From Phaeotremella fagi (lineage: Eukaryota > Basidiomycota > Tremellomycetes > Tremellales > Phaeotremellaceae), in contig BCHU01000009.1 in the NCBI GenBank assembly GCA_001599715.1, positions 1,116,001-1,180,000 of the forward strand: a stretch of 64,000 nucleotides of DNA, in the 5' to 3' direction. This document shows positions 12,031 to 22,244 of the stretch, one piece after another. How positions within the stretch are numbered: the first letter of the stretch is position 1; the number at the start of each line of letters is the position of its first letter. The translations under genes and the position numbers were made by a program. The notes under the pieces were generated by a model. It did not search any database. It was not told the origin of the DNA and saw only the letters and a program-made list of their open reading frames with translations.

Positions 12031-13346
12031 TCAATTCACAATTTCCCAGCCTAAGGATTTACCAGCGAAGAATGGGACGACCTCAATACCCTCCGAACCT
12101 CTCAGTACACTGACAACCTTCTCTTGTCCAACATTACGTCTAATAACGACCTCCCTCCCAACCCCGGCTGGCACCCCATAAAACTCCCTTCCATGTCCAC
12201 TAACGAATCCAACCAATTTATCCAAAGCCCCGAACCCTTCCAACAAAGTTGCCACCAAGGGCAACAAAATTGGTGAAGTGTATACACCAGCCGCGCAGGG
12301 GTTGGGTTCACCTCCATCAACGATTGATGGTGATTTGGAAGAGGTGGGGTGAGGGGCTGAATCGGAACCGAGGAAAAACTTTTTGTTGCCTGATAAAACA
12401 GCTTGCTGGAGGGCTTGGAGATCTTTCGGTTCTTTGGCTAGAGGTTTGCAGTAGTGATGGGGTTGGGGGGCTACTGTGTCGATAGTTAGATAGAGATGAT
12501 GCGCTGTGATGGAACAGGCTACGTTGGATGGTAGAGATGCGACCTGCATTACTTTGTTAGGTATGGATACGGGGGATGAGGATGACTTACACATTCTACT
12601 GCTTCGGCTGTGGTGGCGTGTTCAAGCACTATACGGAGTTTTGGGAAATCAAGGGCTAATTTCTTCAAGTGTGTTAAGAAATGTTTTTCAGCGTTCAAGA
12701 TGGATATGTTCTGGCGTTGTTCCTGTCAGTATTCGTTTGATTTAAGCACTTTGAGATGTAATATACCTTGGTATGATCACTTGGTACTTCACCGTGTAGA
12801 TTCAACACCAAACCCTCTTCTTCCATAGCTTTGAACACTGGATAATAAACTCCGTAATCCTCGATTCCGGATGATGAATTAGTTGTGACACCTCTGGGAT
12901 ATGATTTGACACCTAGAAACCATCAGTCTCAATTAAGTAACCCAATTTAAAGATTCACCTCTGATCCCCGCTTTGGCTGCTTTGCGAATTTCATCAGGTG
13001 TAACCTCAGGATGTAGATATAGTGTCATAAGCCATTCGGTATCAGGAGCGATCCTTTGTAGCTCCTTTTGATAAGCCAAAGCGGCTGATGTCGATGTAAG
13101 AGGTGGAACCAGGTTTGGCTGGGGTTTGTTAATTAAAGATTTGATATTTGGACGGTTGGATTTACCATCACGTAGGCAGTGTGTATACCACCTTGAGCGA
13201 CGTGGGGAGTTACAAGTTCACACATTGCACCTTGACGGACGTGGACATGGAAGCTGTGAATCGATTTGTCAGTTTGTGACTTCGGATTTCCAAATCTCAG
13301 CTCACTCTGCCGGTGACGGAATGGTTATCTCATTTATTTCTGACAT
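12031..13346 (-). CDS. URA4: Dihydroorotase
   Basis: This enzyme interconverts N-carbamoyl-aspartate and dihydroorotate in pyrimidine synthesis and is a cytosolic zinc enzyme. Read on the minus strand, the chosen start (13346) gives MSEINEITIPSPA, then, after a short intron, DFHVHVRQGAM with the two metal-binding His. Family landmarks follow in order: YVMPNLVPPLTS, GIRGVKSYPRGVTTNSS (carbamylated Lys region), LNLHGEVPSD, RIVLEHATT, then KFFLGSDSAPH with the catalytic Asp, and a C-terminal FYGVPAG...PFFAGKSLGWEIVN. The TGA is at 12031-12033. The length and order match the monofunctional E. coli PyrC/yeast Ura4 type, not the large CAD type. About six short introns interrupt it. Another ATG near 13450 (MNSSASKPGT) could be a leader frame. 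Confidence 0.95.
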
Positions 13347-13818
13347 TATCGAATGAATGTAAAAGTGTGTGTTCCTTTTGAACTTTTGATAGGGAAAAAA
13401 TCAAAAAGATTAGCATTCGGATATCGGCTTACTGTGTTCCGGGCTTTGATGCTGAGGAGTTCATAGTGGCGAAGAAATGTTTGAAACAATATTCCTTCTA
13501 CGGTCTGTCAAGCACGGGAGAAACCATCGATGCCCTGAAGAGGCTAGGCAAATGCAACCGTTTGTAGAGACGGTAAAGAGGGCGTACAAATCTACTGGTT
13601 GAACCTCAATAGCTCCAGAATCATTCGGTGATTGGATATAAGAAACCTAAAATGTTAGAATCGGTTTTCACCTTTGTCGTGGATTCACGCGTCTTCTTTC
13701 GGGAAACAATGGAAGTTTTGACGCCGGTCATCTTCCAGAAATTGTTATAGCTTATTCATCTCCTCTGTGATATATAACAACACTTGTCTCGTAGATCATT
13801 CCAACTTCTAGAGATACA
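13347..13818. other. Divergent promoter region, URA4 / orphan paralogue 1
   Basis: The 472 bases hold the leader of the dihydroorotase gene, including a probable leader ATG and splice donor near 13430-13450, and the promoter of the orphan gene. No other gene is seen. Confidence 0.55.
13771..13777 (+). promoter_or_regulatory. TATA-like element of orphan gene 1
   Basis: TATATAA lies 42-48 bases upstream of the ATG at 13819, a close spacing that implies a very short leader. Motif evidence only. Confidence 0.4.
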
Positions 13819-14499
13819 ATGTCCTCACCAGGTACTTCAAGTCACCGATCTGTCAGTACTTCAGACCCCCAGATAGTAGAACCCCGATACGCCTTTGTGT
13901 ATTTCGACATTGACACCATATATGTCTCACTTCAAGCACTCCAAGAACCAATGGATCTGTTCAGAAAACACGGAACAGTCCTCTATTTAGATCCGCCTGA
14001 AGCGAACGAGGAATCAGGAACTTTTTCTCGTTGGCTATTTCATTTTTCCACAGGAGGGGGACTAACACGATGCGTTTACAGCGATCAATTCGACTATGAA
14101 ACCAGATCATTTAGTTTAATCCTGCAAGCTAGTTATCTTCTCGATAGAGCCACTTCTGAAATCAGTTATCACCCCATGGATAGTATTTTGATGGTGTCCA
14201 CCAAGAAAAGTAGAAATTCGGTTATCGATCAACTTAATTCACAGATAGTAAAATCAATCTCTATGATCAGCGAGGATGATTTGGTTCAATACCAACTACC
14301 TGGATTCGTGTTGGGACAGACGGGATTGGTTTTTGAGCTCAACGAACTTGGTGGCTATACTAATGATTTCGTTGTAGAGGGTTGGGAGGCGACTGTAAGT
14401 TCGAATAAGGAAAGGAATTTAGAAGGTGAAGAAGAGGATGAGGATAAAGGTTCACGGATTATGACTGCAACCCTCGGTCTGATTAATACGCCAGGATGA
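13819..14499 (+). CDS. Unrecognised protein, tandem paralogue 1
   Basis: An uninterrupted frame of 226 codons from the ATG at 13819 (MSSPGTSSHRSV) to the TGA at 14497-14499. I recognise no known domain, signal peptide or membrane segment. It is clearly related to the next gene (15006-15635). Matching blocks are RYAFVYF with HAFAYLE, CVYSDQ with VCYSDQ, FSLILQASYLLD with ISLTLKISFAVD, and near the C-terminus GLVFELNELGGYTNDFVVEGWEATV-like with GLLFHLDDSGYTKTFTVNNWGATV-like. Alternating hydrophobic residues suggest a beta-rich fold. The C-terminus ends in a Glu/Asp-rich stretch. Both paralogues lack introns, unlike nearly all neighbours. The function is unknown; the shared blocks argue that it is a real protein gene. 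Confidence 0.75.
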   Translation: MSSPGTSSHRSVSTSDPQIVEPRYAFVYFDIDTIYVSLQALQEPMDLFRKHGTVLYLDPPEANEESGTFSRWLFHFSTGGGLTRCVYSDQFDYETRSFSLILQASYLLDRATSEISYHPMDSILMVSTKKSRNSVIDQLNSQIVKSISMISEDDLVQYQLPGFVLGQTGLVFELNELGGYTNDFVVEGWEATVSSNKERNLEGEEEDEDKGSRIMTATLGLINTPG

Positions 14500-15005
14500 T
14501 GGGGTCAGTCATGAGTAATGGAGGGAAAAGGTAGAATGATGCACTGTACTGTACATAGAAATGTATTGAAAGGATAGCTGAATATTTCTTTACCATGATA
14601 ATGGTCTCGCTTGTTAGTCCGTGACGCAAGTCATTGTATTCAGTAGCTTGTAGGCAACGGATCCGCTCATGGCGTATCACCTCCCTGTGATGCCAACTAT
14701 CGCCATAATCAAAGTATATTGTTGAATCTCTGACAGAAAGCAACGTATACTTCATTCATGACCTTCTTTGGATATGTTGAATGGAGAGCCTTGCAGAGTG
14801 TTGCATCAAATCATTCACCGCCATTTCCTTTTAAATACTTCTCTTACTGTCAAACTCTTAACGAATCTTTCCGTTTATGAGCCCAGTGTTTGAGTCAAAT
14901 CACGAATCTCGCGGAGTTCATATCATGTCTTCTTATCTATAGTCTTGCGACCAAACATAGTCAGTCTTTATCTCTCGTGTCTAGAAAACCAACAACCAAC
15001 ATACG
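14500..15005. other. Spacer between the orphan paralogues
   Basis: These 506 bases lie between the two tandem paralogues and contain the 3' flank of the first and the promoter of the second. The longest open frames here are short and show no similarity to either paralogue. I see no mobile element or repeat that would explain the duplication. Confidence 0.55.
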
Positions 15006-15635
15006 ATGCACGCATTTGCGTATCTAGAAGAGAGCTCTCTCGACAATGAAACACTGGTCAAGAATTTTGTCGAGAGATTCGACGAACCTCTTTCAGTCTT
15101 TGTAAGAGAAGGATCCATTCTGGATCTGCAATATTCGGAAAGAGAAGAAAAAGAATCAAAGAAAGAATATGAATGGACCAACACACAATATTATTCGCAA
15201 AACTTTCCCATCAACGTCTGTTACAGTGATCAAAGCTCCATTTCAACCCAACAGATTTCTCTAACACTCAAGATTAGCTTCGCAGTCGACCCCCAAATCT
15301 CAACTGTCCACTATAAAAAAGAATCAGAGATCAGTTTATCATCACCCAAATTTTCGCGGGCACTCGTTAAAAGAATGGTTGAAGTTGGGGTAAAGGATTT
15401 CTTCAAAAAATCAGCATATAGTCTTTCAACATACGAAACTCATTTTGGTATACCAGACGAGGTTATTGATAAGCCCGGTCTACTTTTCCATCTAGATGAT
15501 AGTGGTTATACTAAAACTTTCACTGTCAATAATTGGGGAGCGACGGTATTAATCGCCAACGAAGAAAAAGGATGGATGGAAGATCCTAAAATTGGCTGTA
15601 GGAAGATTGAGGCAATTCTTTCTCTAAAGGATTAG
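15006..15635 (+). CDS. Unrecognised protein, tandem paralogue 2
   Basis: An uninterrupted frame of 209 codons from the ATG at 15006 (MHAFAYLEESSLDNE) to the TAG at 15633-15635. It shares ordered blocks with the gene at 13819: an N-terminal HAFAYLE, the VCYSDQ block, ISLTLKISFAVD, and the C-terminal PGLLFHLDDSGYTKTFTVNNWGATV-like block. It has no signal peptide or membrane helix and is rich in Ser, Glu and Lys. Divergence between the two copies is high, so the duplication is old or the genes evolve fast. Its start is supported because the homologous block begins right after the Met, while paralogue 1 has an additional 20-odd residues there. I assign no function. Confidence 0.75.
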   Translation: MHAFAYLEESSLDNETLVKNFVERFDEPLSVFVREGSILDLQYSEREEKESKKEYEWTNTQYYSQNFPINVCYSDQSSISTQQISLTLKISFAVDPQISTVHYKKESEISLSSPKFSRALVKRMVEVGVKDFFKKSAYSLSTYETHFGIPDEVIDKPGLLFHLDDSGYTKTFTVNNWGATVLIANEEKGWMEDPKIGCRKIEAILSLKD

Positions 15636-15928
15636 ACACGGTCTTAAATTCATTCATCTTTTCCGGAGTGGGATATTGATAGCTCGGGGATGTTATTTAG
15701 TCGATATGAATCACGTTTGTGCAGTGAAATGACGTGCAAAACGAGAGCTACGAGTACGGACTTGTCCAAATCGAAGGGCCAAAAAGCCATTACGAGTGCC
15801 ACTTGCCACTCCCTTGTTTCGGTTGAAACGATTACCGTTGTCTCCAAGCTCAAGCAACTGACGGGGGATGGTACATGAAATGCTACTATCTTCTTTGTAA
15901 ATAACCTGATCTCCATCTATCACTAACC

Positions 15929-18452
15929 ATGATCAGTCTACGCTCCGTGAGGTCTTTCTCACTAAACAGAATATCAAACCCAAGTATATCGCTCTCAACT
16001 TCATTCTCATACCGATCACTTTCAACCAGAGCTCAAAACGTCCTCGCCGCCCTCAATCTCCCAACAGACACCTCAACTCCAATATCAGGAGTGTTCGATG
16101 GGAAATGGGGAGGTACAGGTGAAGAATTAGTATCCAAATGCCCATCGACTGGTGAAATATTGGCTAGAGTCCGTGGTGTAAGTTTCCATGAACTCCATCC
16201 ATTCTGATTCAAAGGCAGGCTTCACCGGAAGAAACGAGATTGGTTATAGCTAGAACGGTTGAAGCTGCTAGATCACTTCGTGCTATGCCTGCACCGAAAC
16301 GCGGTGAGGTCGTTCGTCAGATTAGAGAAGCTCTCGCAAGTAAGGTTTCGGAGCTGGGTGATTTGGTTAGTTTGGAAATGGGTAAATTGAAATCAGAGGG
16401 TAAAGGGGAGGTTCAAGAGGTGAGCTAAGGGATGAGACTAAATATCGCTAGCTTATCACCGACCTAGTTTGTCGATATCGTATGTTGTCTCATATCAGAC
16501 AGAACTGAATATAGTGCGATTATGCAACCGGATTATCAAGATCTATGTCTGGCAGAGTTTTACCTTCAGAACGACCTGAACATGTCATTTATGAAAGTGA
16601 GTTTTGAATCTAACGGTATCCTGATACTAGTTCCAAATCCATTGGGGGTCGTCGGTATTCTTTCAGCTTTCAACTTTCCTGTAAGTCGAAAATAGTTTTC
16701 AAAAGTATTGTCTAACGCAATTAGGTCGCTGTATATGTGGGTATCATACGAAACTAGTAGAAGATCTGATCTTCTGAACATCTCTTTGTAGGGATGGTGA
16801 GCTATACCAGATCTGATTCTGATACCCCTCTAATTTGATTTTCCATAGGAACATGACAATAGCTCTTGTCACAGGGTGGGCGCTGTTCAGCTACACACGC
16901 TAACCTGCAGCAATGCGACGATCTGGAAACCAGCCCCCTCCACACCGCTGTATGTCTTCTACGGTAGGAACATGAATGAAACTGAATAATCCCTCTCCAG
17001 GTGTTCCATCGCAGTTACAAAGCTTATTCAACCCGTTCTGGAACGCAATGGACTTCCTGGAGCTGTCGCCAGTCTAGTTTGTGGAGGTATAGATGTTGGT
17101 AAGGAAGTAGTTGGGACGGAAGCTGTTGATCTAGGTACGTTTTGGTTCTCCATCATTGCTCTAACTTTTTTATAGTCAGCTTCACCGGTAGTGAGAAAGT
17201 CGGCAAGGAGGTTGGAAAAGTCGTTCAAGATAGATTTGGGAAGGTGTGTAGCCTGTCTTCAGACTCTCACTGATGTTCCAGTCGCTGTTGGAGTTGGGTG
17301 GGAATAACGGTAGGCGTGAAGCTTGGACGGAACTGATTGGTAGCTGTTATTGTCGATAAGGACGCAGATCTACAACTTGCCCTGCAAGCAGTTTTGTTTG
17401 CTGCTATTGGAACATCGTACGTTGTTTCCTCAAGTGACCCTTACAACGCTCACTTCCACAGTGGACAACGTTGTACCACCACTCGTCGTCTTCTACTTCA
17501 TAGATCGATAGCTTCAGAATTCTTATCACTTTTGTTACCATACTACGACTCGGCACCTTCCAAAAACCTTCCTATCGGTGATCCACTCAATCCATCAACC
17601 CTTATCGGCCCCCTGCACACGAATTCAGCTGCAGAATCGTATCAGAGAGCTCTTGATGGTATCAAAGGGCGTGGGGGACAGGTCTTGACGCAAAGAGAGG
17701 GCAGAATAGATGCTGGACCGGAAGGATTCAATGACGGTGTTGGGGGAAATTGGGTTTGGCCTGTCGTTGTCAAACCTCATGGGCTGGATGATCCATGTTG
17801 GAGGGAGGAGTAGGTTCAGTGGTGGCTCGGTAAGTTCCTTCGCTGACTGTGGTTTTACAGGGTGTTCGCACCGATCCTATCTGTCGCTGAGTTTGATACT
17901 CTCGAGGAGGCCATCAAGTGAGTTTCTTTAGCTACTCATGCTGACACTCATAGGATCAACAACTCTGTACCCCAAGTGAGTGTTTTGCGTTAATCAAATT
18001 AATCGCAGGGACTTTCATCTTCACTGTTCACCAAATCCATACAATCAATGGGTAAATGGCTTGGTCCAGACGGTAGTGATTGTGGAATCGTTAATGTAAG
18101 TTTTTGTATGAACCACCATTGAAATTTAGATCAACGTTGGTTCCAGTGGTGCTGAGATCGGAGCTGCTTTCGGCGGGTGAGTCATTTCCCCCGTTTTAAA
18201 TGATACAAGGCTGATTGAACGAAGTAATAAATCTACTGTAAGTGATGTCGTTGAAACGCCGAGTGAAGATATTAGTTGTTAACGATACGTAAGGGATGGG
18301 GTCGTGAGTCTGGGGGAGACGCATGGAAACAATATGTCAGGTGGAGCTCGGTGGGTTCGCGTGTCTAAGCTGAGCTGATGACATAGGCCACCGTCAATTA
18401 TAGTAACAAGATGCCTCTAGCGCAAGGTGTTTCCTTTGGTGTCAGTTCGTAA
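15929..18452 (+). CDS. ALDH7 (antiquitin)-type aldehyde dehydrogenase, mitochondrial
   Basis: This is an NAD(P)-dependent oxidation enzyme of aliphatic or amino-acid semialdehydes. The human relative ALDH7A1 oxidises alpha-aminoadipic semialdehyde in lysine breakdown. The N-terminus ([16 protein letters not shown]...) is Arg/Ser-rich and lacks acids, like a mitochondrial presequence. ALDH7 landmarks appear in order after splicing: [85 protein letters not shown] (catalytic Glu), GQRCTTTRR (catalytic Cys), [59 protein letters not shown] and [10 protein letters not shown]. The TAA is at 18450-18452. The gene is cut into roughly 17 exons, several tiny: 16468-16479 (12 nt), 16725-16736 (12 nt), 16792-16796 (5 nt), 17954-17975 (22 nt) and 18225-18237 (13 nt). 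Each is needed to rebuild conserved ALDH7 motifs. The exact substrate is inferred from the family. Confidence 0.93.
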
Positions 18453-19308
18453 CTTGACATTCACGTCGATCGCATTGAACGTGATGTTTGGAAGCGGAAG
18501 CGGATTAAGTATATTTAGCCAAGACTGATTCTTTTATTTGAAACGTTCAAGTATGTCTGTATGTAGCAAGCATGTATATCCTTCAAGTTAAGTGATCTAC
18601 CCTCACCTAGGTAAGTTGACGATGCATGCGTAGGAATTGAAGATGCAGCTGACAGGACAGTCGAAATCGGAGATTTTCGTTTTGATGACATCAACCCTTA
18701 ATTCGCAAAACGCCACATGAACGAAACAGAAAGCCATTTACTCAGTTTTCGGACGAGTTTTGGTATCGTCAATAGGGATCTTGAACTTGACAGGGATCGA
18801 CATGAAATAACAAGTTACTCAACAGGTCAAGTTCCATGTGATAACGAGCCCAGATTCCAATAAGAAGAACCTCTGCAGTCAGCCTCATCTCGTTATCTTT
18901 CCCTTTGATCAATCTGGCAAAAAAATGGCTTTGCCGAATGGAATGTTTTTTCTTTTGGACGTGTTGGGATGGTACAGAGCGATTATTTATCATTTGACCT
19001 GACCTGTTGGATTTCAGTGGGAACTGGTGACTGGTAACTGAAATTATCTGACCTGGTCATAACTTACTTTTTATCTGCAACACATCAATGTTCGAGGTTT
19101 AGATATCATCGACTTCATCACTAGCAACTACTTGGTTAACGAATTTCATGGGATTTTGTCAAGACGGATATATTGTTATTATTAGAAATTATTGAACAAC
19201 GACTGGGCGAATTACTCTTTTGGAATCAGTACGATAAACAACAAATAAGTACCATCGAGAAGGAAGTTATAACAACCCAACATCGACCCCACCATTAGGT
19301 GGTCAAGA
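18453..19308. other. Intergenic spacer, receptor promoter
   Basis: These 856 bases lie between the ALDH7 gene and the receptor gene. A minus-strand frame of 74 codons at 18769-18993 is open but has no recognisable domain or convincing start context. The stretch just before 19309 is A/C-rich as in fungal leaders. Nothing else is seen. Confidence 0.5.
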
Positions 19309-21766
19309 TGTCTTTTGAATTATCCGATAAAGGAGCTACGGTAAGATGAGTTCACTGGACGTTCAAAGCGATAGGTGTACTGAAGAAACCCACAGATAAA
19401 TAATTATTCAATAAACATCTCAGCTTACGCCGCTGGAATCAGTATCTTGTTCTCCTCATCGATCTTGATGGCTTCATACTGGGTTTGGAGATGTAAACAA
19501 GCTCGACATTGCCTCAACAGGGTTTCTTTTAGATTGGTTCTTTGGTCCATGGGATTTGAGATTATCTATTGTATCTTCTATATACCTGTGAATTTTGATC
19601 TCAATGAGAAATTGATTCTGTCATAACTGATGCTGACTGTTTTGTTTAGATTGATATCGATTTGGCATTGACAGGTCCCAGTTGTACAGTTGCCGTTTAC
19701 TTAACTCTAGCTACTATGAGCACGTATGTTTTGAAATCCCACGATTGAATTGAATACAAAAGTGACTAACCAATTCAATAGTGTTAATTATCTTTGTACC
19801 TGTATAGCATTGAATTTAATGTTAACGATATGTTTCGGATTAAATTCAGTCGCTCTAGGTAAGTGAAGTTAATCAACTTTCTTCGATCTATCTCTGACCT
19901 CATTGTTTTAGGTCTGGAGAAATGGTGGATTGGAGGATCAATATTTCTAGGGTTCGCTATCGAATTGGTACCAACGGCTTTAGGTCATTTTGGTCAGGAT
20001 CCTATCATTGGTGGATGGTGAGTGAAGTTTTCCTCTGAACATTTGAATAAAACTGATTAGGGGTACAGTTGGTTTGTTGAGGACGATCATGAGACTAGAA
20101 TGAAGGATTTAGTGTTGGATTTGGTATGTTCCTTATATCATTCTCAATGATGAAATATTAACAGAAGTGTCAGTATCTATGGCAAATCATTTCATGTTTC
20201 ATAGCCCTTCTTTCAGTGGTGATGACGATGATAACCTTGATTCGACAATCTCGAGCAACCTCCAATGCGATGTTCAACACCCACATGCGAAAGGTCATGA
20301 GAGAAGATGAAGATCCAGAAAACGGAGGTACCACAACTTGGAGTAAATGGTCACGTCGACTCAGTAGAGGATCGATCGTGAAAGCTAGAAGGATATCTTC
20401 AGACGCTTCGTTGGGTCATCTACAAGATCAAGTTTTGAAAATCGCTCTCAAAATCTCAATGTATCCTGTTGCTTTGATTGTTATCAACGTTTTCATCACT
20501 GGTAAGTTTCGGGATTTTGGATCTTTAGGAATGTTGTTCAACTGATTTCGGGTGATTTAGTTGGAGATTTGTATATCTCGAATAACGGTGAATCAGATGA
20601 AGATCCTATTTACGCTCTTTATGTGATTTACTTTGTTTTCTACGGTGCTCGAGGGATAGTTTTTGCTCTACTTGGATTGTTCGTTGATCCATGTTTAAGA
20701 CGTGTAAGTGTGACCATGGTGCGAAGGTGAAGTGGACGAATACTAACCAAAGCACATTTAGGGAATGAAAATCGCTTGGGCAGCACGAAAACATCAACAC
20801 AAAATAACGACACCTGAAGGAACGGGATCCCAAAATCCCAGTCAGGTTGATTATCTATCCTACGGGTACGACGTAGATCGAGAAGGGATCAACGAACAAG
20901 ATCCAAATTGGAAATCCAACCCTATAGGTTTAAAATCAATGTTCGATCTAGGAGACCACAATATCAACATCAACAGTCATTACGGTGGATTCGGTAAAAT
21001 ATACGAAAACGAAGGATCAAAGATTGTCGGACCATTCAGTCAATTGAATTATTCTATTCGATCGGGTAATTCTATCCATACACCTTCGACACCTATCGTT
21101 GAATATACAGAGGAACCGATGCAGTTACCTGAATCCAGTGTGTTACCTCAACCAGATCGAACTAGACAGAATTCAAATACGACGTTGGAACTTTCGACAA
21201 TGTTGAATTCTTTAGCTCAAGATCGTGAACGTGAGAATTCGAGGGAACGTCGTGAATCAATCAAGTCGGTTTCATTCGTTAATCAACATTATATCAAAAG
21301 ACCATCAGTCAGTTTCAGTAAGAACTTGATTGGAATTAAACCTGAGGAATTCCCTCAAACCCAACCCCAACCGTCTTCCACGATGTCGACACCACTCCCC
21401 CCAGTGCCCAGTACCCCAATTGGATTCAACGATTATGAATTCCGTCAAGCTGTGGATTCGGAGGTGGATTTGGAATCTGGTAAAAACGTTCATGACAGTT
21501 TACCGAATTTACCAGTTTTCAATTGGAATAACGGTTCTTCGTCGAATTTCAGTTTCTCTGGTGCAAGCGGTCGTGAGAATAGAATAAGTAGTTTGGGATC
21601 TGGTTCTCAACCTGGTCGAGGTTCTCGTCATGGGAGTGGAGGCGGTGGTGGTGGAGGGAGTGGGAGTTTGAACGTTGCGTTTGAAGAGAGAAGACGATCT
21701 GATACTGAGAGACGAGAGAGACGGGAGGCTGCTAGACGATATCAGGATTTGGAAAGTATGTTGTAA
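19309..21766 (+). CDS. Seven-helix receptor (fungal cAMP-receptor-like/Git3-type GPCR)
   Basis: This is a plasma-membrane receptor of the fungal class that includes Dictyostelium cAR-like and Git3/Gpr4-type proteins, coupled through G proteins to nutrient signalling. The start is the ATG at 19309 (MSFELSDKGAT), followed by about eight exons. The helices are seen in order: ISILFSSSILMASYWVW, LVLWSMGFEIIYCIFYIP, CTVAVYLTLATMSTVNYLCTCIALNLMLTIC, WWIGGSIFLGFAIELVPTAL, QIISCFIALLSVVMTMITLI, ISMYPVALIVINVFI and LYVIYFVFYGARGIVFALLGLFVDP. A Cys in SCTV before helix 3 and a GCWFVEDD loop can make the usual disulfide; the acceptor (GGGTACAG at about 20066) is chosen because it keeps this frame. The third inner loop is basic. 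The C-terminal tail of about 330 residues (20765-21766) is Ser/Arg-rich with a poly-Gly run. The ligand is unknown. Confidence 0.88.
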
Positions 21767-22244
21767 TTATAGTTTTTTGGACTTTATCTCGTTGTATTTT
21801 AATTTACTTTCATGATGAAGATTGCACACTTGAATTTACTACTGCCATTGCCTTTGAGTCGGATGCACGAAGTAAATTTAAATACATTTTAAGCGTTCAC
21901 CAGTGAACGTCGAAACGTATATCAAGAATACGGGAAAAGGAAGGTAAAATCGGATACAGTGGAAAAGGATTTCTTTCAAAGAAATCTAATCCCTATAGAC
22001 AAAACAATGAACAAAGCAAGGAGAAAAAAACCTGATATCCAACTTCGTGAAGATGGATACCAAGGATGAAACGTAAAAACGACATTACAAAAAGAGAACC
22101 CAGTTCCTTCTTTAAATTTCGTCATCTAACTTTATGTAAACCCTATCTAAACCCCTAAAAAAGAAAAAAAGGATACCGAAACCCATGCTGAATATATATT
22201 GCTTGATATGAATTGAATTTGGTTTATCCACACTCCAAGAACAT
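21767..22244. other. Convergent 3' spacer
   Basis: These 478 bases lie between the receptor stop and the glucanase stop. The sequence is AT-rich with A runs at about 22020-22030 and 22160-22170 and is probably the two 3' untranslated regions. No gene is seen. Confidence 0.6.

Noticed and set aside
13440..13460. Alternative dihydroorotase start (MNSSASKPGT)
   Set aside because: The ATG at 13346 gives the normal dihydroorotase N-terminus after splicing. The upstream ATG is more likely a leader frame.
18769..18993. Minus-strand 74-codon frame
   Set aside because: No recognisable domain, no clear intron-joined partner and no start context. Probably chance, though a small gene cannot be excluded.
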